Origin: Hyphomonadaceae bacterium UBA4763
GTDB taxonomy: Bacteria; Pseudomonadota; Alphaproteobacteria; Caulobacterales; Aquidulcibacteraceae
Length of the DNA: 5,531 nt
Direction: 5' to 3'
Assembly: GCA_002403455.1 (NCBI GenBank)
Contig: DHHV01000075.1
Span: forward strand, 1,288 to 6,818
Under the pieces are notes generated by a model. That model was given only the letters and a program-made list of their open reading frames with translations, did no database searches and was not told the DNA's origin. A program made the position numbers and the translations under genes. Below are positions 1-5,113 of this stretch, piece by piece (position 1 is the stretch's first letter; each line of letters starts with the position of its first letter).

Positions 1-312
1 CTCGACGGGCGCGATATCGGCACGGTGGTGTGCCCCGAGGCCCACGCCAAGCTTTATGTGTTCGCCGACGAAACCACCCGCGCCTGGCGGCGATGGCGCG
101 AAGCGACCGATCGCGGCGAAGCGGCTGATCTTGACGAGGTGTTGCGGCAATTGCGCGAGCGTGATCGCCGCGACCGCGAAAGATCGACCGCGCCGTTGGA
201 AATTGCGCCTGACGCCTTCTTGCTAGACACCAGCGCTTTGAGTATAGACGCAGCCTTCCAGAAGGCCTTGGCGTTCGTTCGCGAGCGTCAATCGCAATCG
301 GCGTCTGCTTAA
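1..312 (+). CDS. cmk: Cytidylate kinase, C-terminal part (5' end outside window)
   Basis: Cytidylate kinase phosphorylates CMP and dCMP with ATP to give CDP and dCDP in cytoplasmic pyrimidine metabolism. The frame is open from base 1 and ends at TAA 310-312, leaving 103 visible residues, roughly the last half of a usual 210-230 residue enzyme. The visible part begins with the family signature LDGRDIGTVV (residues 1-10), part of the CMP-binding region. The K-L-Y-V-F-A strand and the arginine-rich lid segment (RAWRRWREA) follow. Residues 52-66 (RERDRRDRERSTAPL) match the conserved R-D-x-x-D-R block that contacts nucleotide in Cmk, and the tail DAFLLDTSALSI is also typical. The GTGs at 25 and 28 are internal codons, not starts. 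The rpsA gene downstream is the classical neighbour and supports the call. Nothing looks broken; the truncation is only the window edge. Confidence 0.94.
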   Translation, partial: LDGRDIGTVVCPEAHAKLYVFADETTRAWRRWREATDRGEAADLDEVLRQLRERDRRDRERSTAPLEIAPDAFLLDTSALSIDAAFQKALAFVRERQSQSASA

Positions 313-313
313 T

Positions 314-352
314 CCTCGGTTGTCGAGCGCCAGCGCTCGAGACGGATCGAGG
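314..352 (+). other. Stem-loop just after cmk stop
   Basis: An outer 5-bp stem pairs CCTCG (314-318) with CGAGG (348-352). An inner perfect inverted repeat pairs TCGAGCGC (323-330) with GCGCTCGA (333-340); as RNA this is a 7-bp stem with a CCAG loop. It starts one base after the cmk stop codon. No T-tract follows, so it is not a standard intrinsic terminator. It may stabilise the cmk 3' end, attenuate read-through, or be the first hairpin of the rpsA leader. Confidence 0.45.
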
Positions 353-398
353 CAAAGCGCGACGCGGCGCAGGCGACCGCAAGTCGCCGTCGTTTTGC
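352..398 (+). other. Extended stem-loop in rpsA leader
   Basis: Three short helices nest around one loop: GCAAA (352-356) with TTTGC (394-398), CGACG (360-364) with CGTCG (388-392), and GCGAC (373-377) with GTCGC (383-387), closing a CGCAA loop. The 3' side runs into TTTT (393-396), so the apical hairpin plus T-run could also act as a weak terminator or attenuator. It shares base 352 with the previous hairpin, so the two compete at their edges. This was drawn by hand without an energy calculation. Confidence 0.35.
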
Positions 399-421
399 TT
401 GGCGATTTTGGATCACGCTCG

Positions 422-463
422 GACAAGGATCGGGGCCCGCGCATCTTTGCGCGCGCCCTTGTC
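422..463 (+). other. Long imperfect stem-loop in rpsA leader
   Basis: GACAAGG (422-428) pairs perfectly with CCTTGTC (457-463). Inside, after a bulge at 429-434, GC pairs with GC (435-436 with 455-456), then one C-C mismatch, then CGCGC (438-442) pairs with GCGCG (449-453) around the loop ATCTTT. An alternative register pairs GGGC (433-436) with GCCC (455-458) at the expense of part of the outer helix. Either version makes this the strongest hairpin of the leader, about 90 bases before the rpsA start. Confidence 0.4.
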
Positions 464-534
464 GGCGTTTTAGCGGCGACAGGCGTTTTGCATCGTGAAG
501 ACCGCTGGAGCCAACCAGCCGGCCCATAATGACC

Positions 535-539
535 AGGAG
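535..539 (+). promoter_or_regulatory. Ribosome binding site of rpsA
   Basis: AGGAG is the only good Shine-Dalgarno match before rpsA. Its spacing is 12 bases to ATG 552, which is long, and only 1 base to an out-of-frame ATG at 541. It still favours ATG 552 over the upstream in-frame GTG at 495. In-frame TTG 549 would have a 9-base spacing and cannot be excluded. Confidence 0.6.
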
Positions 540-551
540 CATGAAGCGTTG

Positions 552-2258
552 ATGACACAGACAGGATTTTCCAGCCGCGATGAATTTGCCCAAATGCTGG
601 AAGCCAGCATGGCGGGCGCGGCCAGCGTCGAAGGCCGCGTCGTAACCGGGCGTATTTTAGCGATGGAGAACGATTTCGTCGTCGTCGACGTCGGCTTGAA
701 AACCGAAGGCCGCGTGCCGCTGCGCGAATTCTCGTTGGACGAGAATTTCGCCGACCTCGCGCCCGGCAAAACGGTGGAAGTCTATCTCGACCGGATCGAG
801 AACGCGCTCGGCGACGCCGTGGTGTCGCGCGAAAAGGCCCGCCGCGAAGAATCCTGGACGCGGCTCGAAAAGAGCTTTGAAAAAGGCGAGCCGGTGATCG
901 GCGCACTGAACGGGCGCGTCAAAGGCGGCTTCACGGTCGACCTCGGCGGCGTCAACGCCTTTTTGCCCGGCAGCCAAGTCGATATCCGCCCGGTGCGCGA
1001 TGTCGGCCCGTTGATGGGCATTGAGCAACCTTTCGCGATTTTAAAAATGGACCGGCCGCGCGGCAATATCGTGGTGTCGCGCCGCGCCGTGCTGGAAGAA
1101 AGCCGCGCCGAGCAGCGCGCCGAGATCGTCGGGCGCTTGTTGGAAGGCGAGCGTCGCCGCGGCGTCGTCAAGAACATTACCGATTACGGCGCCTTCGTCG
1201 AATTGGAGCCGGGCGTCGACGGCCTGTTGCACGTCACCGACATGTCCTATCGCCGGATTTCGCATCCGAGCCAGGTGGTCAATGTCGGCGACGAGGTCGA
1301 CGTCATCATCATCAAGATCAATCCGGACACCCAGCGCGTCTCGCTCGGCATGAAGCAATTGCAGACCGACCCTTGGGACGGCGCGGATTTGAAATATCCG
1401 CTGGGCGCGAAATTGCGCGGCGTCATCACCAATGTCACCGATTACGGCGCCTTTGTTGAGATCGAAGCGGGCGTTGAAGGGCTCGTCCACGTCTCGGAAA
1501 TGAGCTGGACCAAGAAAAACGCGCATCCGTCGAAAATCGTCGCGACCGGCCAAGAAGTCGAAGTCATGGTGCTCGACGTTGACGGCGACAAACGGCGCGT
1601 GTCGCTGGGCCTGAAGCAATGCTTGGGCAATCCGTGGGAAACCTTCATGAAGGATCACCCGGTCGGCTCGATGGTCACCGGCGAGATCCGCTCCGTCACC
1701 GAATTTGGCTTGTTCGTGCAGGTCGGGCCCGATCTTGACGGGATGGTGCACCTCTCAGACATCGATTGGGAATTGCAGGGCGACGCCGCGCTCGCCAAGC
1801 ATAATCGCGGCGAAGTCGTGTCGGCGAAAGTGCTGGAGATCGATGTCGAAAAAGAGCGCATCGCGCTCGGCATCAAGCAATTGCACTCCGACCCGATGGA
1901 CAATTTCAATTTGCGCCGCGGCCAAAGCGTCACCTGCGTCGTCACCGAGATCACTTCGGGCGGGATCGAAGTGGCGCTGGGCGGTGCGGACGGCCCGCGC
2001 ACCTTCGTGCGCAAAGCCGATCTGTCGCGCGATCGCGGCGAGCAGCGGCCCGAGCGCTTTGCCGTCGGCGACAAGGTCGACGCCATGGTCACCAATGTTG
2101 ACAAGGCGCAGCGCCGCGTCAGCGTGTCGATGAAGGCGCTCGAGATCGCCGAAGAAAAAGAGGCGGTCGCCCAGTTCGGCTCGTCCGATTCAGGCGCTTC
2201 GCTCGGCGACATCCTCGGCGCGGCCTTGCGGCAGAACCAGGACAAGACAGGCGGTTAA
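552..2258 (+). CDS. rpsA: 30S ribosomal protein S1
   Basis: S1 is the large RNA-binding protein of the 30S subunit that captures and unfolds mRNA during initiation. ATG 552 gives 568 residues, the usual length for this class. Six S1 (OB-fold) domains can be placed: about 28-94, 113-179, 198-268, 285-355, 372-443 and 457-528. Domains 3 and 4 are the most alike, each with ITDYGAFVE or VTDYGAFVE (86 residues apart) and a closing VSLGMKQ or VSLGLKQ; domain 5 has the variant EFGLFVQ. Domains 1 and 2 are the divergent ribosome-docking pair, as in E. coli S1. The tail ends with an alphaproteobacterial-type motif, LGDILGAALRQ. An in-frame GTG at 495 would add 19 residues rich in N, Q, H and E that do not look like S1; AGGAG at 535 argues for 552. 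cmk upstream and ihfB downstream are the classical neighbours. Leucine is encoded mostly by TTG and CTC, which differs from the CTG-rich ruv genes. Confidence 0.97.
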   Translation: MTQTGFSSRDEFAQMLEASMAGAASVEGRVVTGRILAMENDFVVVDVGLKTEGRVPLREFSLDENFADLAPGKTVEVYLDRIENALGDAVVSREKARREESWTRLEKSFEKGEPVIGALNGRVKGGFTVDLGGVNAFLPGSQVDIRPVRDVGPLMGIEQPFAILKMDRPRGNIVVSRRAVLEESRAEQRAEIVGRLLEGERRRGVVKNITDYGAFVELEPGVDGLLHVTDMSYRRISHPSQVVNVGDEVDVIIIKINPDTQRVSLGMKQLQTDPWDGADLKYPLGAKLRGVITNVTDYGAFVEIEAGVEGLVHVSEMSWTKKNAHPSKIVATGQEVEVMVLDVDGDKRRVSLGLKQCLGNPWETFMKDHPVGSMVTGEIRSVTEFGLFVQVGPDLDGMVHLSDIDWELQGDAALAKHNRGEVVSAKVLEIDVEKERIALGIKQLHSDPMDNFNLRRGQSVTCVVTEITSGGIEVALGGADGPRTFVRKADLSRDRGEQRPERFAVGDKVDAMVTNVDKAQRRVSVSMKALEIAEEKEAVAQFGSSDSGASLGDILGAALRQNQDKTGG

Positions 2259-2267
2259 GTTGGCCAG

Positions 2268-2305
2268 GCTTCCCTGCTGTTGCGCTTTTGCAGCGGCGGG
2301 GAGGC
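2268..2305 (+). terminator. 16-bp hairpin after rpsA (terminator or 3'-end stabiliser)
   Basis: GCTTCCCTGCTGTTGC (2268-2283) pairs without interruption to GCAGCGGCGGGGAGGC (2290-2305) around the loop GCTTTT. The 16 pairs include four G-U wobbles, all with U in the 5' arm, so the stem is complete only in plus-strand RNA. It starts nine bases after the rpsA TAA. The stretch after it (ATTCGATCGC) has no U-tract, so it may be a Rho-associated or processed 3' end rather than a textbook intrinsic terminator. Confidence 0.7.
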
Positions 2306-2353
2306 ATTCGATCGCAAATGCTTGAAAAGAGGGCGGAACGCCGAATTGAGCAA

Positions 2354-2390
2354 TTGTCTTTTTCGGTGAATAACCATATTTGATTATTCA
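2354..2390 (+). promoter_or_regulatory. Candidate ihfB promoter with overlapping dyad
   Basis: The 2341-2406 stretch is markedly AT-rich compared with everything around it. A possible -35 TTGTCT (2354-2359) and -10 TATTTG (2377-2382) are 17 bases apart, which would start a leader of about 27 bases. A perfect dyad, TGAATAA (2367-2373) and TTATTCA (2384-2390) with a 10-base spacer, lies across the -10. On the minus strand AATCAA (complement of 2380-2385) matches the WATCAA half of the IHF consensus, but the TTR half is absent at the correct spacing. Promoter assignment is tentative; a second candidate -35, TTGAAA (2322-2327), has no good -10. Confidence 0.3.
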
Positions 2391-2415
2391 TTTGAAGCCA
2401 AAAAAAGGGCGTTTC

Positions 2416-2706
2416 ATGCTGCGATCGGAATTGGTGACGGCGCTGGCGGCGCGCCACCCAGATTTGCGATCCAGCGATTTGGAACGCGCGGTTGACGTCA
2501 TTTTCGAAGAAATCTCACGCGCCATGGAAAAAGGCGATCGCGTCGAATTGCGCGGCTTTGGCGCTTTTTCGGTGCGCGAGCGCGAGGCGCGCGAGGGGCG
2601 CAATCCGCGCACCGGCAAATCGGTGTCGATCGACGCCAAGCGCGTGCCGTTTTTCCGCCCCGGCAAGGAATTGCGCGAGCGGGTCAATGGCGGCGCGGCG
2701 GACTGA
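2416..2706 (+). CDS. ihfB: Integration host factor, beta subunit
   Basis: IHF beta pairs with IHF alpha to form a sequence-specific DNA-bending protein that shapes the nucleoid and assists recombination, replication and transcription. ATG 2416 gives 96 residues, normal for the family, and is preceded by AAGGG at 2405-2409 with a 6-base spacing; the open frame back to TTG 2380 is not needed. The N-terminal helices (MLRSELVTALAARHPDL) are IHF-beta-like, with HPDL typical of alphaproteobacterial proteins. DRVELRGFGAF (41-51) and GRNPRTG (61-67) carry the beta-arm region; Pro64 corresponds to the intercalating proline, and Glu44 and Arg46 occupy the positions of the E. coli beta residues that read the DNA. 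VPFFRPGKELRERVN closes the domain. An HU or IHF-alpha assignment is less likely because of these residues and the location after rpsA. Residues 92-96 are a short extra tail. Confidence 0.93.
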   Translation: MLRSELVTALAARHPDLRSSDLERAVDVIFEEISRAMEKGDRVELRGFGAFSVREREAREGRNPRTGKSVSIDAKRVPFFRPGKELRERVNGGAAD

Positions 2707-2764
2707 GTAGCCGGTCGCGGCGAAGTCGGCTGTATTTGTCAGCAAACCGCGCCATAGTCGCCGC

Positions 2765-3268
2765 ATGGTGATGGTTGCGATTCGCGCGCTCGGGATTGAT
2801 CCGGGCTTGCGTCATACAGGCTGGGGCGTTGTTGACATTGTTGGCGCGCGGCTGACCCATGTCGCGCATGGAACGATCGCGCCGGACCCGGACGAGGCGT
2901 TGAGCCTGCGGCTTGGGCGATTGTTCGAGGCGGTGACCCAGTTGATTGCGACGCATCAGCCAACTGCCGCGATGATCGAAGAAACCTATGTCAATGCCAA
3001 TCCGCGCAGCGCCTTGGCGCTGGGGGCGGCGCGCGGGGCGTGCCTGGCGGCCTTGGGCTGCGCCGGGTTGTCGGCGCTGGAAATCACCCCGACCGAGGTG
3101 AAAAAGGCGATCGTTGGAACGGGGCGGGCGGAAAAAGCGCAGATCGCGTTCATGGTGCAACGCCTGTTGCCCGGACTGGGCGAGACGGGCGCCGACGCCG
3201 CCGATGCGCTGGCGATCGCGATTGCCGGCGCGCCGTTATTGCAGCTGCAGAAGCGGGCGCTCGGATGA
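2765..3268 (+). CDS. ruvC: Crossover junction endodeoxyribonuclease RuvC
   Basis: RuvC is the dimeric, metal-dependent resolvase that nicks two opposed strands of a Holliday junction. The 167-residue product has the RNase H-like fold signatures in order: GIDPGLRHTGWG with catalytic Asp12, AMIEETYVNANP with Glu72, the VKKAIVGTGRAEK segment with basic residues Lys113 and Lys124, and ADAADALAIA with Asp144 and Asp147. These match the D-E-D-D active site of E. coli RuvC, so the enzyme should be active. The start is uncertain: ATG 2765, GTG 2768 and ATG 2771 are all in frame and no clear Shine-Dalgarno precedes any of them, which suggests weak initiation. It lies 58 bases after ihfB with no obvious promoter or terminator between, so read-through from ihfB is possible. 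Its stop overlaps the ruvA start (ATGA). Confidence 0.96.
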   Translation: MVMVAIRALGIDPGLRHTGWGVVDIVGARLTHVAHGTIAPDPDEALSLRLGRLFEAVTQLIATHQPTAAMIEETYVNANPRSALALGAARGACLAALGCAGLSALEITPTEVKKAIVGTGRAEKAQIAFMVQRLLPGLGETGADAADALAIAIAGAPLLQLQKRALG

Positions 3269-3954
3269 TCGGGGCATTGCTCGGGCAAGTGGCGGCAATT
3301 GGCGCGCATCGTGCTTTGATCGATGTCGGCGGCGTTGGCTATGTCGTTGAGATGGGCGATCGCGCTTTGGGCCGGCTAACGCTCGGCGAGACGCGACGGC
3401 TGTGGATCGAGACGCAGGTGCGCGAGGATTCGCTGCGGCTGTTCGGTTTTACGGCCGATGAAGAGCGCGCCTGGTTCGTCTTGTTGCTGGATATTCCAGG
3501 CGTTGGCGCGAAAGTCGCCATGGCGTTGGTCGATGGCCTCGGGGCGGCAAGTCTTGCGCAAGCCATCGCGCTGGAGGACAAAACCGCGATTTCGCGCGCC
3601 CAAGGGGTTGGGCCGAAATTGGCGGCGCGGATTGCGCAAGAGCTGAAAGGCAAGGCGCCGAGCGATTATTGGCGCGCTGCGCGGATCGCGGGGCCTGTGG
3701 CCGCGGGGCTGGGCGAATTGTCGGCGGCGATGCCGCCCCAGATCGAGGCGAAAACGACCTTTCCGGACGACGGCGGCGATGATGGCGCGCGCCGCGACGC
3801 GATTTCGGCGCTGGTCAATTTGGGTTACCCGATCGCAGACGCCGCCCGCGCGGTCGCCGAGGCGATGCGGGCCAGCGCGCCGAGCGGCGCGGCGGCGGCC
3901 GAGATCATCCGCAGCGCGTTGCGTCTGCTCGCCCCGAACGCTGACCTGCGATGA
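3265..3954 (+). CDS. ruvA: Holliday junction branch migration complex subunit RuvA
   Basis: RuvA tetramers bind the four-way junction and load RuvB rings. The 229-residue product starts MIGALLGQV, the family's usual opening (MIG-x-L-x-G), at the ATG overlapping the ruvC stop; the longer open frame upstream to 3040 lies inside ruvC and is not coding. Domain I (OB-fold, about 1-63) includes the acidic pin residues Glu54-Asp55. Domain II has two helix-hairpin-helix motifs, centred on IPGVGAK (77-83) and QGVGPK (113-118). A linker rich in alanine, glycine and acidic residues (about 132-175) leads to domain III (about 176-226, with ALVNLGY), which contacts RuvB. Length is slightly above E. coli RuvA (203), mostly from the linker, as is common in alphaproteobacteria. 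AAGCGGG at 3251-3257 may serve as a ribosome site besides coupling to ruvC. Confidence 0.96.
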   Translation: MIGALLGQVAAIGAHRALIDVGGVGYVVEMGDRALGRLTLGETRRLWIETQVREDSLRLFGFTADEERAWFVLLLDIPGVGAKVAMALVDGLGAASLAQAIALEDKTAISRAQGVGPKLAARIAQELKGKAPSDYWRAARIAGPVAAGLGELSAAMPPQIEAKTTFPDDGGDDGARRDAISALVNLGYPIADAARAVAEAMRASAPSGAAAAEIIRSALRLLAPNADLR

Positions 3955-4982
3955 CGCGGATCGTTTCGCCCGATCGGTTGAGCGGAGAAGCCGTTGATCG
4001 CGCGCTGCGGCCGCAGGTGCTGGCCGATTTTATCGGTCAAGACCACGCCAAGGCCAATCTCAGCGTTTTTATCGGCGCCGCCCGCCACCGAACCGAAGCG
4101 CTCGACCATGTGCTGGTGCATGGGCCGCCGGGGCTGGGGAAGACGACGCTCGCCCAAATCATCGCGCGCGAGCTTGGCGTTGGGTTTCGGGCGACGTCGG
4201 GGCCGGTGATCGCCAAGGCTGGCGATCTGGCGGCGCTGCTGACGAGTTTAGAGGCGCGCGATGTTTTGTTCATCGATGAGATCCACCGGCTGTCGCCGAT
4301 CGTCGAGGAAGTGCTCTATCCGGCAATGGAGGATTACGCGCTCGATCTGATGATCGGGGAGGGGCCATCGGCGCGATCGGTGCGGATCGATCTGCAACCC
4401 TTCACGCTGGTTGGGGCGACGACGCGAGCCGGCTTGCTGGCCGCGCCTTTGCGCGATCGCTTTGGCATTCCGCTGCGGCTTGATTTTTATACGCCCGACC
4501 AATTGCAAATCGTCGTCGCTGCCGCTGCGGCCAAAATGGCGACGCCGATCCACAACCGAGCCGCGCTCGAGATTGCCAAACGGGCGCGCGGTACGCCCCG
4601 CATCGCGATGCGGTTGTTGCGCCGAGTCAGGGATTTTGCCGCCGCTGCGGGCGGGGAAATCACCGAAGCGATCGCCAAGGACGCGCTGGCGCGCCTGGAG
4701 GTGGACCCGGATGGGCTTGACGCGCTCGATCGGCGCTATTTGCAGGCCTTGACGCTGACCTATTCGGGCGGACCCGTTGGGGTCGAGACCTTGGCGGCGG
4801 CCTTGTCCGAAAGCCGCGATGCGGTCGAAGAAGTGATCGAGCCGTTCCTGATGCAACAGGGGTTTGTGCAGCGCACCCCGCGCGGGCGCGTTGCAGCGGC
4901 GCAAGCTTTTGCGCGGTTGGGATTACGCCCGCCCGCAGCGCCGCGCGAGACCTCGTCATTGTTTGACCCGCCGCCGGACTAG
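3951..4982 (+). CDS. ruvB: Holliday junction branch migration ATPase RuvB
   Basis: RuvB is the hexameric AAA+ motor that pulls DNA through the RuvA-bound junction. The 343-residue product is full length. Visible motifs: the N-terminal LRPQVLADFIGQ (19-30), Walker A GPPGLGKTT (58-66), Walker B VLFIDEIH (105-112), sensor 1 GATTRAG (155-161), arginine finger Arg170 in LRDRFGIP, and sensor 2 Arg217 in GTPRIAMRLLRRVRD. The C-terminal winged-helix domain has YSGGPVGVETLAAALSE (271-287) and GFVQRTPRGR (304-313). The start ATG overlaps the ruvA stop as ATGA, and no separate Shine-Dalgarno is seen, so translational coupling is likely. In many alphaproteobacteria ruvB is followed by ybgC-tolQRAB-pal; here the next gene is a convergent OmpA-family gene instead. 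Confidence 0.98.
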   Translation: MTRIVSPDRLSGEAVDRALRPQVLADFIGQDHAKANLSVFIGAARHRTEALDHVLVHGPPGLGKTTLAQIIARELGVGFRATSGPVIAKAGDLAALLTSLEARDVLFIDEIHRLSPIVEEVLYPAMEDYALDLMIGEGPSARSVRIDLQPFTLVGATTRAGLLAAPLRDRFGIPLRLDFYTPDQLQIVVAAAAAKMATPIHNRAALEIAKRARGTPRIAMRLLRRVRDFAAAAGGEITEAIAKDALARLEVDPDGLDALDRRYLQALTLTYSGGPVGVETLAAALSESRDAVEEVIEPFLMQQGFVQRTPRGRVAAAQAFARLGLRPPAAPRETSSLFDPPPD

Positions 4983-5052
4983 GCCGGGACGCCGACCAGC
5001 AAAGCGGGGCTGCCGGCGCCCAACGCCCCCGCGCAAAATCATCGCGAAACGC

Positions 5053-5083
5053 AAAAAGAAAGGGCGGGCCCGTAGGCCCGCCC
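5053..5083 (-). terminator. Intrinsic terminator of the OmpA-family gene
   Basis: Read on the minus strand, a perfect 9-bp GC stem GGGCGGGCC / GGCCCGCCC (5083-5062) closes a TACG loop and is followed at once by TTTCTTTTT (5061-5053). The loop with its closing C-G pair is a UNCG-type tetraloop. It lies 30 bases after the OmpA gene stop. On the plus strand the same stem follows ruvB by about 80 bases but is trailed only by GATCTGATTT, so it would stop ruvCAB transcripts less efficiently. Confidence 0.9.
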
Positions 5084-5113
5084 GATCTGATTTAGACTGT
5101 ATCCCAGGTCGAT

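Larger units (their letters stand above)
313..551 (+). promoter_or_regulatory. cmk-rpsA intergenic region, structured candidate rpsA leader
   Basis: This is 239 bases without a convincing gene. It can be drawn as three successive stem-loops: 314-352, 352-398 and 422-463. Around and between them are T-rich motifs, including CGTTTTGC at 391-398 and again at 484-491, GGCGATTTTGG at 401-411, and GGCGTTTT at 464-471 and 482-489. No -35/-10 pair stands out, so the transcription start is unknown; some or all of the structure might be present only in read-through transcripts from cmk. In E. coli the rpsA leader is a structured RNA through which S1 represses its own translation; a similar role here is inference. 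The GC-rich base composition makes chance pairing common. Confidence 0.45.

Noticed and set aside
495..551. GTG 495 as the start of rpsA
   Set aside because: The 19 extra residues do not resemble S1, no close Shine-Dalgarno precedes 495, and AGGAG at 535-539 points to 552.
223..906. 227-residue minus-strand open frame across the end of cmk and the start of rpsA
   Set aside because: Its product is dominated by arginine, serine and proline, as expected for an out-of-frame read of GC-rich coding DNA, and it opposes two well-identified genes.
1182..1460. Direct repeat GATTACGGCGCCTT at 1182 and 1440
   Set aside because: It encodes the DYGAF motif shared by S1 domains 3 and 4, so it is explained by domain duplication and not by a mobile or regulatory repeat.
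1041..1751. 236-residue minus-strand open frame inside rpsA
   Set aside because: It is antisense to the conserved S1 domains 2-5. Its Asp/His/Val-rich composition mirrors the S1 codons, no domain is recognised, and no ribosome site was seen.
2709..2731. Small hairpin after ihfB (AGCCGGT with GTCGGCT)
   Set aside because: Only five Watson-Crick pairs plus two wobbles with a 9-base loop and no T-run directly after; likely chance.
3040..3264. Upstream extension of the ruvA frame (304-residue version)
   Set aside because: The extension lies inside ruvC, has no RuvA-like sequence, and RuvA proteins begin with MIG-x-L-x-G exactly at 3265.
4248..4904. 218-residue minus-strand open frame inside ruvB
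   Set aside because: It is fully antisense to conserved AAA+ motifs, is rich in Arg, Gln and Asp, and has no recognisable domain.
4983..5052. Possible ruvB-specific terminator (GCGGGG 5004-5009 with CCCCGC 5027-5032)
   Set aside because: The stem is 6 bp with a 17-base loop and is followed by GCGCAAAATC, with no T-tract; it is too weak to call.
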